Positions 16,152 to 27,016 of a stretch of 34,275 bases of DNA are shown piece after piece. Numbering within the stretch: position 1 is the stretch's first letter; every line of letters starts with the position of its first letter. A program made the translations under genes and the position numbers. The stretch covers positions 1 through 34,275 of the forward strand of contig JAGHZU010000033.1 in assembly GCA_017745235.1 (NCBI GenBank). The letters run 5' to 3'. The notes under the pieces are model-generated. The model did no database searches, had not been told where the DNA came from, and was given only the letters and a program-made list of their open reading frames with translations. This stretch comes from Caulobacter sp. (GTDB lineage Bacteria; Pseudomonadota; Alphaproteobacteria; Caulobacterales; Caulobacteraceae).

Positions 16152-17429
16152 CTATCGAGCCTTGGGCTTCAACGCCAGCAGGCCCAGGAAACTCAGCAGG
16201 GCCGCCCCGCCCAGATAGGCGCCGACGGGGGCCAGGCCCCCGCGCACGGCCAGGGCCTGGGCCAGCATGGGCGCCAGGCCTCCGCCCAGGATGCCGCCGA
16301 GGTTGAAGGCGGCCGAGGCGCCGGTGTAGCGCACGCGGGCGGGGAAGAGGTCGGGCAGGAAGGCGCCCAGCGGTCCATAGACGAAACCCATCACCAGCAG
16401 GCCGATGGCCAGGAACAGGCCGATCGTCGCCAGCGAGCCGGGAACCATCATCAGCGGCAGGAGCACGCCCACGCCCACGGCCATGGCGCAGCCGGCCATC
16501 AGCACCCGGCGCGGACTGGTGGCGTCGGACCAGTAGCCGGCCACGACGATGCCGGCGGCCATGAAAAGGATCGCCACCAGCTGGGCGCTGAGCATGGCCG
16601 TGCGCCCGTAGGCCAGGTCCTTGGCGCCGTAGCCCAGCGCGAAGGCGGTCATCAGGTAGTAGACGGCGAAGCAGCAGACGGTGGCCAGGGTGCCGCACAG
16701 GGTGGCCTTCCAGTGGTCGCGCAGCAGCTCGCCCAGCGGCACGGCCGGGGGCGGCTCGTGGGCGATGGCGGCGGCGAAGTCGGGCGTCTCGGTCAGCTTC
16801 AGCCGCACCCACAGGCCCACGCCCACCAGGACGGCGCTGCCCAGGAACGGCAGGCGCCAGCCCCAGGACAGGAACTGCTCGGGCGTCAGGAGCAGGCCCA
16901 GCACCAGGAACAGGCCGTTGGCGGCGATGAAGCCGACGGGCGCGCCCAGCTGCGGGAACATGCCGAAGCGCGCGCGCCAGCCGGGCGGGGCGTTCTCGAC
17001 GGCCAGCAGCGCGGCCCCGCCCCACTCCCCGCCCAGGCCGAAGCCCTGGCCGAAGCGCAGCAGGCACAGCAGGGCCGGGGCGATCCAGCCGGCCATGGCG
17101 TAGGTGGGCAGGAAGGCGATGGCCAGGGTCGAGCCGCCCATCAGCATCAGCGAAGCCACCAGGGTGGACTTGCGGCCGATCCGGTCGCCGAAGTGGCCGA
17201 ACGCGACGGCTCCAAGAGGCCGGGCCAGGAACGCCACGCCCAGGCTGGCGAAGGCCGCCATCTGCTGGACGCTGGCCGACTTGGCCGGGAAGAACAGCTG
17301 GCCGAACACCAGCGAGGCGGCCGTGGCGTAGATGTAGAAGTCGTAGAACTCCACCGCCGTGCCCACGAGGCTGGCGGTCAGCACGCGCCGGGTGGAGTTG
17401 GTCGCGGTGGGTTGGGTGGTGCTCGCCAT
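16152..17429 (-). CDS. MFS transporter of the metabolite:H+ symporter type
   Basis: The 425-residue inner-membrane protein has twelve predicted helices. It opens RRVLTASLVGTAVEFYDFYI, a hallmark of the MHS group (ProP, ShiA, KgtP relatives). MFS motif A is present between helices 2 and 3 (GHFGDRIGRKST), with LLRFGQGFGLGGEWGGA in helix 4 and YGPLGAFLPDLFPARVRYTG in the second half. It probably imports an organic acid, compatible solute or similar compound with protons. ATG 17429 is chosen for GAGG 5 bases upstream. Frame stays open upstream to 17681 but the extra 84 residues have no transporter similarity. Both this gene and the neighbouring reductase are on the minus strand, 115 bp apart. Confidence 0.92.
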   Translation of the reverse strand: MASTTQPTATNSTRRVLTASLVGTAVEFYDFYIYATAASLVFGQLFFPAKSASVQQMAAFASLGVAFLARPLGAVAFGHFGDRIGRKSTLVASLMLMGGSTLAIAFLPTYAMAGWIAPALLCLLRFGQGFGLGGEWGGAALLAVENAPPGWRARFGMFPQLGAPVGFIAANGLFLVLGLLLTPEQFLSWGWRLPFLGSAVLVGVGLWVRLKLTETPDFAAAIAHEPPPAVPLGELLRDHWKATLCGTLATVCCFAVYYLMTAFALGYGAKDLAYGRTAMLSAQLVAILFMAAGIVVAGYWSDATSPRRVLMAGCAMAVGVGVLLPLMMVPGSLATIGLFLAIGLLVMGFVYGPLGAFLPDLFPARVRYTGASAAFNLGGILGGGLAPMLAQALAVRGGLAPVGAYLGGAALLSFLGLLALKPKAR

Positions 17430-17677
17430 GACGCCCTCGGGAAACTGCGCCATGGCTTGGCGCTCGCGACGCCCGCCGTCAACCGCTCCAGGGACAAAAA
17501 CGACCCCAAGCGCAGCATTTTCGCCCGCACCCGCGACCATCTTCGTTCCGCCGTCCGCGCCTTTTCGGCACAGGCTTGCGACGGCGAGGGCCAGAGGGAA
17601 GCAGCCGCAGACAGAGCCGCCCAGGCGCAGGAAAAGCGCGGGGGCGGCCGACAGGTCATCCTCGATCGGGATGGAGG

Positions 17678-17881
17678 TCACCGGGGCGTTGAACAGCTCC
17701 GACAGCCGTTCCTGCGCCTCTTCGGCGCTGAGCTCGCCCCCCGCGCTGCGTCGCCAGAGGCGTTGGCGGCTTCGAGGATCAGGCGATGCTCGGCCGCGGC
17801 GCTGCGGCCGTGCGCCGAGGCGCGGCGCCTGAGCGCTTCGACCACATCGCGGGGAACATCACGCACGAGGAGCTGGGCCAT
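17678..17881 (-). pseudogene. FitA-like antitoxin, orphan and probably frameshifted
   Basis: The ORF encodes 67 residues. MAQLLVRDVPRDVVEALRRR, then ASAHGRSAAAEHRLILEAA, is a textbook FitA/VapB ribbon-helix-helix domain. After residue about 47 the tail becomes Arg/Ser/Cys-rich (SAPKRRRNGCRSC) and unlike the family. The neighbouring frame then reads GELSAEEAQERLSELFNAP with higher G/C at third positions, so a lost base in the six-C run at 17737-17742 is likely. In that frame no stop occurs before the transporter gene. No PIN-domain toxin follows in any frame of the 248 bases to 17430, so the module is decayed or solitary. The upstream 82 bp are shared with divergent pgsA. Confidence 0.7.
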
Positions 17882-17963
17882 GTTCTGATGACATCATCCG
17901 ATAGCGCCCCCAGCATTTCACCCCCATAGCCCTGCGGCCGCTTCATGCGTTAGAACCCGGGCC

Positions 17964-18581
17964 ATGAAAGCCCTTCCCAACATCCTGACCTCCGGCCGGC
18001 TGGTCATCGCCCTGTTCATGTTCGTGGCCCTGGCCGCGGCGGCCGGCGGCGTGCCGTGGCTGAGCGAGCGGCTGAGCATCGAGCAGCAGATGTCGCTGCA
18101 GCGCTGGGCGTTCTGGGCGTTCGTGGTGGCGGCGGTGACCGACTTCTTCGACGGGTGGCTGGCGCGCAAGCTGGACGCGGTCAGCGTCTGGGGCGCGATC
18201 CTGGACCCGATCGGCGACAAGATCCTGGTCTGCGGCGCCCTGCTGGGCCTGATGGCGCTGGGCCCCAACCCGCTGGTGATCCTGCCCGCCGGCCTGATCC
18301 TGTTCCGCGAGTTCGCCGTCAGCGCCCTGCGCGAGGTGGGCGCGGGCAAGGGCGTGAAGCTGCCCGTCACCCTGCTGGCCAAGTGGAAGACCACCCTGCA
18401 GCTGGTGGCGATCGGGGCCGAGATGATCCTGGTCTCGTGGGGCGCCTTCGGCCTGCCCAACGACCCGGCCGTGTTCGGCCCGGCCAGCCTGGTGACACAC
18501 GGCCTGTTGTGGCTGGCGGCCGTGGTGACGCTGGTGACCGGCGCCCAGTACTGGGAAGCGGCGCGCAAGGCGCTGGTCTAG
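17964..18581 (+). CDS. pgsA: CDP-diacylglycerol-glycerol-3-phosphate 3-phosphatidyltransferase
   Basis: The 205-residue inner-membrane enzyme makes phosphatidylglycerol phosphate, the committed step to phosphatidylglycerol and cardiolipin. The complete CDP-alcohol phosphatidyltransferase motif is visible: Asp60-x2-Asp63-Gly64-x2-Ala67-Arg68-x8-Gly77-x3-Asp81-x3-Asp85, within TDFFDGWLARKLDAVSVWGA and ILDPIGDK. About five hydrophobic helices follow. The N-terminal NILTSGRLVIALFMF is typical of PgsA. It stands alone here; in many alphaproteobacteria pgsA follows uvrC, which in this window lies 7.4 kb upstream on the same strand. A short GCCCC/GGGGC hairpin separates it from the convergent small gene. 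Confidence 0.95.
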   Translation: MKALPNILTSGRLVIALFMFVALAAAAGGVPWLSERLSIEQQMSLQRWAFWAFVVAAVTDFFDGWLARKLDAVSVWGAILDPIGDKILVCGALLGLMALGPNPLVILPAGLILFREFAVSALREVGAGKGVKLPVTLLAKWKTTLQLVAIGAEMILVSWGAFGLPNDPAVFGPASLVTHGLLWLAAVVTLVTGAQYWEAARKALV

Positions 18582-18606
18582 GACAGAGCCCCATTGGGAA
18601 AGGGGC

Positions 18607-18765
18607 CTACTCCGCCGCCAGCAGGCGCTCTTCCTCCAGGTCCGCCTCGACCTCGCCCGGGCCGCGCAGCAGCCATTCGGCGGCGGGGCCGGGCAGTCCC
18701 TTGCGCGTGCGCTCGGCCTGCATCATCAGGGCCAGCCAGCCGGCCCCCATCGTTTGAAACACCAT
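18607..18765 (-). CDS. Small hypothetical protein (52 aa)
   Basis: From ATG 18765, with an excellent GGAGG 6 bases upstream, the frame encodes MVFQTMGAGWLALMMQAERT, a basic/Pro stretch (RKGLPGPAAEWLLRG) and an acidic end EVEADLEEERLLAAE. A longer in-frame start at 18810 has no such ribosome site. The amphipathic N-terminus might touch membrane. I do not recognise a family. Converges on pgsA. Confidence 0.6.
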   Translation of the reverse strand: MVFQTMGAGWLALMMQAERTRKGLPGPAAEWLLRGPGEVEADLEEERLLAAE

Positions 18766-18858
18766 GATCCGCCTCCGGCGAGTCCGTCGGAAGTTGAGAA
18801 TGACTTTCAAAAACGATCAAGGCAAGGCGCCTGTCGGACCGCCCTTCGCTTTGGCGTC

Positions 18859-19080
18859 TCAGGCCGCTCCGGCCGTCGCGCGCTGGGCCGCGGCGCGGCG
18901 CTTGCGAGCCTGGAGCGCGGTGGCGCGACGCTTGGAGGCCTCCAGTTCCAGTTGCGGCAAGACCTCGGCCGCGCCCTTGCGCTGGGCCGGCGTGCCGACG
19001 ATGTCGAGCCGGCGAGCATTGGCCAGGAGCGACAGCAGTTCCTGGTCGTTCAGCAGCGGGATCCGCTCGATCAGGGTCAT
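18859..19080 (-). CDS. Small basic helical protein (73 aa)
   Basis: ATG 19080 is preceded by AAGGAG at good spacing. The product begins MTLIERIPLLNDQELLSLLA, continues NARRLDIVGTPAQRKGAAEV, and ends in a long Lys/Arg/Ala-rich helix (KRRATALQARKRRAAAQRAT), the kind of tail that binds nucleic acid. I recall similar short conserved proteins in Caulobacterales but cannot give a function. Together with the 52-residue neighbour it lies between pgsA and the cold-shock gene on the opposite strand. Confidence 0.75.
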   Translation of the reverse strand: MTLIERIPLLNDQELLSLLANARRLDIVGTPAQRKGAAEVLPQLELEASKRRATALQARKRRAAAQRATAGAA

Positions 19081-19369
19081 GGGGTGCTCCTTGAATGCTG
19101 AAAATCTCCCGCTTGAGCGCGAGAGACTTGGCTAACGTTCGAAGCGACCTTCGGGGTCCAAATTAAAAGCTTCACCGAAGAATTTAGCGATTTCACTTGC
19201 CGCCAGCCCTTTGGACCTTCATGCTGGCTTTATCGAAATCGCTGCTGTTCGGCCTGCCTTTCCATGTTCTCCTCGCGAGAACGCCGGACACGCCTACCGA
19301 CCCCCAACGAAATTTGATCGTCGCGCGGAACGTCTCCGCCGACGCCTATGCACTTCAAGGACTACGACT
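19081..19369 (+). promoter_or_regulatory. AT-richer leader upstream of the cold-shock gene
   Basis: These 289 bases between divergent genes are visibly richer in A+T than their surroundings (for example AAATTAAAAGCTTCACCGAA around 19160). They hold no ORF with coding character on the plus strand. They must contain the promoters for both the cold-shock gene and the 73-residue gene, and possibly a long structured 5' leader as is known for many csp mRNAs. No single promoter could be fixed. Confidence 0.4.
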
Positions 19370-19576
19370 ATGGCTACCGGCACCGTGAAATGGTTCAACG
19401 GCACCAAGGGCTTCGGCTTCATTCAACCTGACGACGGCGGCGCCGACGTCTTCGTGCACATCTCGGCGGTCGAGCGCGCCGGCCTGCGCGGCCTGGATGA
19501 AGGCCAGAAGATCACCTACGACCTCGAGCAGGACCGCCGCAGCGGCAAGATGGCCGCGGGCAACCTGCAGGCCTGA
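19370..19576 (+). CDS. Cold-shock domain protein (CspA family)
   Basis: This 68-residue single cold-shock domain contains both RNA-binding motifs: RNP1 as KGFGFIQ in VKWFNGTKGFGFIQPDDGG, and RNP2 as VFVHIS in ADVFVHISAVERAGL. The C-terminus is ITYDLEQDRRSGKMAAGNLQ. It acts as a cytoplasmic RNA chaperone or antiterminator. AAGG lies about 10 bases before ATG. It is monocistronic, ended by a strong terminator 26 bases after the stop. Whether it is cold-induced or constitutive cannot be told. Confidence 0.96.
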   Translation: MATGTVKWFNGTKGFGFIQPDDGGADVFVHISAVERAGLRGLDEGQKITYDLEQDRRSGKMAAGNLQA

Positions 19577-19601
19577 TCCGCCTGACGGTTCGACGATACG
19601 G

Positions 19602-19636
19602 ATGGGCCGGCGCACCTCGCGCCGGCCCATTTTCGT
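19602..19636 (+). terminator. Intrinsic terminator of the cold-shock gene
   Basis: ATGGGCCGGCGC at 19602-19613 pairs perfectly over 12 bp with GCGCCGGCCCAT at 19619-19630 around a 5-base loop (ACCTC). The T-rich tract ATTTTCGTTT follows. Confidence 0.9.
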
Positions 19637-19722
19637 TTGCGCGGGAACCTTCGCCGCGCTTCAAACGCTTGCCAGCGCGCGTCGGCGAGGCCAGCGTGGC
19701 GCGGCAAGATCACGGCTAATCC

Positions 19723-20919
19723 ATGCGCCTTCTCCGTTTCGCCGCCCTTCTCGCCGCCTCGATCAGCCTGGCCGCCTGCGGCTCGGTCTCGCGCAGCGCC
19801 TTCGAGGCCGCCGACCTGGCCGGCCCGCCGCCCAAGGGGCTGTCGGACATCCGCTTCAACGCCAGCGACAAGGACGCGGCGATCCACTTCGGCGATCCGG
19901 CCCGCAAGCGCGCCCTGGCCCAGAAGACCTTCGACGTGCTGGCCCTGTCGGGCGGCGGCTCGAACGGGGCCTATGGCGCGGGCGTGCTGGTGGGCTGGAC
20001 CAAGCGGGGCGAGCGGCCCGAATTCGACATCGTCACCGGCGTGTCGACCGGCGCCCTGACGGCCCCGTTCGCCTTCCTGGGCTCCACCTGGGACGATCGC
20101 CTGACCCAGGCCTACACCGGCAAGGCCGCCGGCCGGATCCTGAAGCCGCGCGGTCTGGGCGTGCTGTTCCATCCCAGCTTCTACAGCAACTCGGCCCTGC
20201 GCGAGCTGGTCGACGCCTATGTCGACGACGACATGCTGCAGGCCGTCGCCCAGGAGCACCGGCGGGGCCGCCGCCTGCTGATCGCCACCACCAACCTGGA
20301 CACCGAGGAGACGGTGATCTGGGACATGGGCGCGATCGCCAGCGAGGGCGGCGAGCCCTCGCGCGAGCTGTTCAAGGAGGTGCTGGTGGCCTCGGCCAGC
20401 ATCCCCGGCGTCTTCCCGCCCACCCTGATCGAGGTCGAGGGCCACGGCCGCCACCTGTCGGAGATGCACGTGGACGGCGGGGTGACCACGCCGTTCTTCG
20501 TGGCCCCGGAATCGCTGCTGCTGTGGACGGCCGGCCGCAACACCGCCCGGCCGGGACGGCTGTACGTGATCGTCAACGGCAAGGTCGGCGGCACGTTCGG
20601 CTTCACCAAGGGCGGGGCGCTGTCGATCCTGGGCCGTTCGTGGGACTCGATGAGCAAGGCGCTGATGCGCACCCACCTGGCCGCCAGCAGCGGCTTCGCC
20701 CGGCGCAATGGCGGGGAGCTGTTCTACAGCGCCATCCCCGACAGCGCCGAGGTCGACACCTCGGGCCTGGACTTCGCCTCCGACAACCGCAAGGCCCTGT
20801 TCCAGCTGGGCGAGGAGCGGGCCGAGGCGGGCTGGGCCTGGGCCATTCCGGACCGGCCGGAAGAGCCCGTGGCCCTGCCGCCGGCGGTTCCCGCGCCCCC
20901 GGCGATCAGCAGCCGCTGA
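19723..20919 (+). CDS. Patatin-like phospholipase lipoprotein
   Basis: The 398-residue protein has a lipoprotein signal (MRLLRFAALLAASISLAACG, lipobox LAAC, acylated Cys19). A patatin-like domain follows: oxyanion loop SGGGSNGAYGAG (76-87), nucleophile Ser108 in TGVSTGALTAPF, and catalytic Asp251 in HVDGGVTT. It should be an active serine lipid acyl hydrolase anchored in the envelope, acting on phospholipids or other acyl esters. A Pro/Ala tail ends the protein (residues about 372-398). Nothing in the sequence shows its regulation; it stands alone between the csp terminator and carB. Confidence 0.93.
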   Translation: MRLLRFAALLAASISLAACGSVSRSAFEAADLAGPPPKGLSDIRFNASDKDAAIHFGDPARKRALAQKTFDVLALSGGGSNGAYGAGVLVGWTKRGERPEFDIVTGVSTGALTAPFAFLGSTWDDRLTQAYTGKAAGRILKPRGLGVLFHPSFYSNSALRELVDAYVDDDMLQAVAQEHRRGRRLLIATTNLDTEETVIWDMGAIASEGGEPSRELFKEVLVASASIPGVFPPTLIEVEGHGRHLSEMHVDGGVTTPFFVAPESLLLWTAGRNTARPGRLYVIVNGKVGGTFGFTKGGALSILGRSWDSMSKALMRTHLAASSGFARRNGGELFYSAIPDSAEVDTSGLDFASDNRKALFQLGEERAEAGWAWAIPDRPEEPVALPPAVPAPPAISSR

Positions 20920-21064
20920 GTGCCCCGACGGCCACGGCTTGGGATAAGGTCGGGGTCAGGGGTTGCGCCGACCCGACTCCCTCTCTAAACGGGCGGCTTA
21001 ACCTGCAAGATGGTCGACAGCGGGCGCGCGGTTGTGCGCGACCGTGTCTTTGCGCGAGTTAGCC

Positions 21065-24358
<3,294 letters not shown>

Positions 24359-24385
24359 ACCTCTCCTTCGGAGTTGAAACGTCAG

Positions 24386-24424
24386 CCGCCGCGATCCGCC
24401 GAAAGGCCGGTCGCGGCGGTTTTC
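24386..24424 (+). terminator. Intrinsic terminator of carB
   Basis: CCGCCGCGA at 24386-24394 pairs with TCGCGGCGG at 24411-24419. A second small CCG/CGG pairing lies within the loop, and TTTTCGTTT follows. It lies 27 bases after the carB stop. Confidence 0.85.
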
Positions 24425-24625
24425 GTTTGGGGGTCCTTCGGTCTTCCATCGGCAAGGTTATCCACAGGGGGTCGCCGTCAAAGCCCCTTCAGAGGCTGCG
24501 CGCTTACGGGGACCAAGCCGCGCCCGTCCCCGCGGCCGCCGGAACCAAACCCAACGAAATCAGACCCGTGCAGGAAAACGCAGGTTTCTTGTCCTCGGAG
24601 TCCGGGACGGCCGCATCATGGGGGC

Positions 24626-24931
24626 ATGATCCAGACCTTCTCCTCCCCCGCCGCCTGGTGCGCGGCCCTGCAAGCCCGGCTGATGGCCGCCCTGGACGCC
24701 GCCTGGGCGCTGATCGAGGGCAGCGACGATCCCGAGGCGATCGCCCAGGCCCGCGCCCGGGCGAAAATCTGCGGCGAACTGGCGCTCACCGCCCGCCGGG
24801 TGACGCTGATGTCGCCCGAGCGCGCGGAAGCGCCCGGCGGCGCCGCCGAGCTGGTCCGCACCGCCACCCAGGCCGAGCATACCCTGAGGGCGCTGGAGAA
24901 GCTGAAAAGCAGCCGGCGCGGACGGCGGTGA
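24626..24931 (+). CDS. Small helical hypothetical protein (101 aa)
   Basis: From ATG 24626 the product is Ala-rich and mostly helical: MIQTFSSPAAWCAALQARLM, then DDPEAIAQARARAKICGELA, and a basic end LRALEKLKSSRRGRR. Third-position G/C is high in this frame. No family is recognised. The opposite-strand frames look like shadows. GGGGG precedes the start. The basic tail would suit nucleic-acid binding, but that is only compositional. It heads a same-strand run of small genes after the carB terminator. Confidence 0.6.
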   Translation: MIQTFSSPAAWCAALQARLMAALDAAWALIEGSDDPEAIAQARARAKICGELALTARRVTLMSPERAEAPGGAAELVRTATQAEHTLRALEKLKSSRRGRR

Positions 24932-24962
24932 CGAGCGCGGCGCGGGCGGCGATACTGGCGCG

Positions 24963-25448
24963 ATGAGCCCGCCCTTCATCCGCCTGCGCAAAGCCCTCGA
25001 CGCTCCGCCGCAGGCTCCGGTCTGGCCGGACGGCGTGCGACAGGCCGCGTTCGGGCCGGACGAGGCGGAGGCGGTCTACGCCCTGCTGGCGGGAGCCTAT
25101 GCCCGGGGCGGCGGACGGGTGGGACCGTTCGCGGACTGGTGGAAGGCGCTGCGGACCGACGCCGAGTACGATCCGGCCCTGGTGCTGCTGGCCGTGGATG
25201 GCGACGGCGTCCTGGCGGGCGTGGCGCAAAGCTGGACCAGCGGCTTCGTCAAGGATCTGGTGGTGGCTGAAGGCTGGCGGCGGCGGGGTCTGGGCGCGGC
25301 CCTGCTGCGGGCCGCCTTCGTCGCGTTCCACGCCCGCGGCGCGGCCTTCGTCGATCTCAAGGTCGAAGCGGACAATCCATGGGGCGCCGAGCGGCTCTAT
25401 CGGCGCGAGGGCATGATGGACGTGGTCCAGGGGGAGACGTGCGCATGA
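24963..25448 (+). CDS. GNAT-family N-acetyltransferase
   Basis: The 161-residue protein carries the acetyl-CoA-binding motif A, VKDLVVAEGWRRRGLGAALL (R/Q-x-x-G-x-G/A as RRGLGA), followed by RAAFVAFHARGAAFVDLKVE and motif B ADNPWGAERLYRREGM. It transfers an acetyl group to an unknown amine. It is coupled by ATGA overlap to the DUF1330 gene at 25445. Confidence 0.92.
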   Translation: MSPPFIRLRKALDAPPQAPVWPDGVRQAAFGPDEAEAVYALLAGAYARGGGRVGPFADWWKALRTDAEYDPALVLLAVDGDGVLAGVAQSWTSGFVKDLVVAEGWRRRGLGAALLRAAFVAFHARGAAFVDLKVEADNPWGAERLYRREGMMDVVQGETCA

Positions 25449-25735
25449 AGGCCTATCTGGTGCTCGACTTCGCCATTCGCGACGTGGCGGGCTTCATGCC
25501 CTATGTGGCGGCGATCCCGGCCTTCATCGACCGGCACGGCGGGCGCTATCTGGTGCGCGGCGAGACGCCGACGCCGGTGGAGGGCGACTGGGCGCCGGAG
25601 CGGCTGGTGGTGCTGGAGTTTCCTTCGCGGGCGGCGGCCCAGGCCTTCCTGGACGATCCGGAAGCCCAGCCCCTGTTCGCCTTGCGCCACGCCGCCACCG
25701 ACGGACGGCTGGTGCTGGCCGACGGCTGCGACTGA
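25445..25735 (+). CDS. DUF1330-family protein
   Basis: This 96-residue protein of the dimeric alpha-beta barrel type has MKAYLVLDFAIRDVAGFMPY, then HGGRYLVRGETPTPVEGDWA and RLVVLEFPSRAAAQAFLDDP, the recognised DUF1330 pattern. Function is unknown. The start overlaps the GNAT stop (ATGA), so the two are probably translated together. Confidence 0.93.
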   Translation: MKAYLVLDFAIRDVAGFMPYVAAIPAFIDRHGGRYLVRGETPTPVEGDWAPERLVVLEFPSRAAAQAFLDDPEAQPLFALRHAATDGRLVLADGCD

Positions 25736-25783
25736 GCGGGCTGGCGGGGCGTTATCATCCGGCACAGATCGAGCGAGGTCCCC

Positions 25784-26161
25784 ATGATCGAGTTCCTGCA
25801 CGCCCCCGATCACGTCCTGGCCGTCCGCATTTCCGGAACCCTGACCGCCGAGGACTATGACCGCATGTTCGCCGAGGTCGAGGCCCGGCTGGCCCGCAAT
25901 CCGCGCATGGCGGTCTATGCCGATCTCATCGGCTTCAAGGACCTGACCGTGGAGGCGGCGGCCAAGGACCTAGGCTACGCCATCGCCAAGATCCCCGAAT
26001 GGAAGCGGTTCCGGCGCGAGGCCGTGGTCAGCGACCGCCACTGGATCCAGACCCTGGTCAAGGCGGTCGATCCCCTGCTGCCGGGCATCCAGGTCCGCGC
26101 CTTCCTGCCCGAGCAGAAGGACGCGGCGCTGGACTGGGCGTGCGACATCGATGGGGACTGA
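25784..26161 (+). CDS. SpoIIAA/STAS-like domain protein
   Basis: The 125-residue protein has HVLAVRISGTLTAEDYDRMF, then MAVYADLIGFKDLTVEAAAK and PEWKRFRREAVVSDRHWIQT, matching the SpoIIAA-like family (SEC14/STAS fold) seen in many proteobacteria. LPGIQVRAFLPEQKDAALDW closes the domain. These proteins may bind lipids or other hydrophobic ligands; the role is unknown. A GAGCGAGG sequence precedes ATG 25784. Confidence 0.88.
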   Translation: MIEFLHAPDHVLAVRISGTLTAEDYDRMFAEVEARLARNPRMAVYADLIGFKDLTVEAAAKDLGYAIAKIPEWKRFRREAVVSDRHWIQTLVKAVDPLLPGIQVRAFLPEQKDAALDWACDIDGD

Positions 26162-26218
26162 GGCGACGGCCGGCGGCGTGGATTGAGCCTCGTCGTCCCA
26201 GGCGCTAAGCAGCCTCGC

Positions 26219-26680
26219 ATGACCCATCCCGCCTTCACCGACGAAGACGTCGCCGACCTGGCCCGCCGCCTGCTGGACCGCTCCCTGCCCAAGGCGCAAT
26301 GGACCCACGCCGCGCACCTGGTGGCGACGCTGCGGCTGGTGCGCACCCGCGACGAGGGGCTGGAGCGCGACATGCCGGGGATCATCCGCGCCTACAACGT
26401 GGCTGTCGGCGGGGTGAACGACGACGTCAGCGGCTATCACGAGACGATCACCCAGGCCTATCTGGCCGCCATCCGCGCCTTCGTCGCCGCCTTGCCGGCC
26501 GGGGTGGGCGATGGCGAGGCGGCCGCGCGGCTGCTGGCCACGCCCCTGGGCGACAAGGCCTGGCCGCTGGGCTTCTGGTCGCGCGAGCGGCTGTTCAGCG
26601 TGGCGGCCCGGCGCGGCTGGGCGGAGCCGGACCTGGCCCCGCTGGAAGCCCCGCCCGCCGTGCGCGAGCCCTCGCCGTGA
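26219..26680 (+). CDS. Conserved hypothetical protein (153 aa)
   Basis: The start MTHPAFTDEDVADLARRLLD is followed by QWTHAAHLVATLRLVRTRDE, then GIIRAYNVAVGGVNDDVSGY and HETITQAYLAAIRAFVAALP. The conserved WTHxxHL and YHET-(I/L)-T motifs mark a helical family I have seen annotated only as hypothetical. The paired His residues could bind a metal, as in DinB-like bundles, but this is inference. Its stop overlaps the GTG of the DUF1294 gene. Confidence 0.8.
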   Translation: MTHPAFTDEDVADLARRLLDRSLPKAQWTHAAHLVATLRLVRTRDEGLERDMPGIIRAYNVAVGGVNDDVSGYHETITQAYLAAIRAFVAALPAGVGDGEAAARLLATPLGDKAWPLGFWSRERLFSVAARRGWAEPDLAPLEAPPAVREPSP

Positions 26681-26967
26681 GCGTCTTCGTCGCCACGGCC
26701 CTGGGCGCGTTGAACCTCTTCACCTTCCTGCTGTTCGGCTGGGACAAGCTGGCGGCGGTCAAGGGCGGGCGGCGCGTGCCGGAGGCCACCCTTCTGACGC
26801 TGGCGGCGATCGGCGGCAGCCCCGCCGCCCTGCTGGCCCGCCCGGCCTTCCGCCACAAGACCCGCAAGCAGCCGTTCGGGTCATGGCTGCTGCTGATCGT
26901 GTTCGTGCAGGCGGCGGCGGCGATCGTGGCCTTCGCGGTATGGCGGGCGCGAACGCTCGCCCCTTGA
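26677..26967 (+). CDS. DUF1294-family membrane protein
   Basis: GTG at 26677 overlaps the upstream stop (GTGA). The 96-residue product has an N-terminal helix (LGALNLFTFLLFGWDKLAAV), the family core KGGRRVPEATLLTLAAIGGS and AFRHKTRKQPFGSWLLLIVF, and a C-terminal helix. RRVPE...GG and FRHKT.K are the DUF1294 signatures. Function unknown; inner membrane. Confidence 0.92.
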   Translation: MSVFVATALGALNLFTFLLFGWDKLAAVKGGRRVPEATLLTLAAIGGSPAALLARPAFRHKTRKQPFGSWLLLIVFVQAAAAIVAFAVWRARTLAP

Positions 26968-27016
26968 CTGACGCGGGCTTCGCCGTGCCAGCTACCGAAA
27001 ACGGGGGAACCGCGCC

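Noticed and set aside
16035..17888. 617-codon plus-strand frame over the transporter and antitoxin
   Set aside because: Gln/His/Gly-rich shadow. The minus-strand transporter has family motifs and helices.
19197..19388. Plus-strand 63-codon frame in the cold-shock leader
   Set aside because: No ribosome site, poor codon bias, and it runs into the csp gene in another frame.
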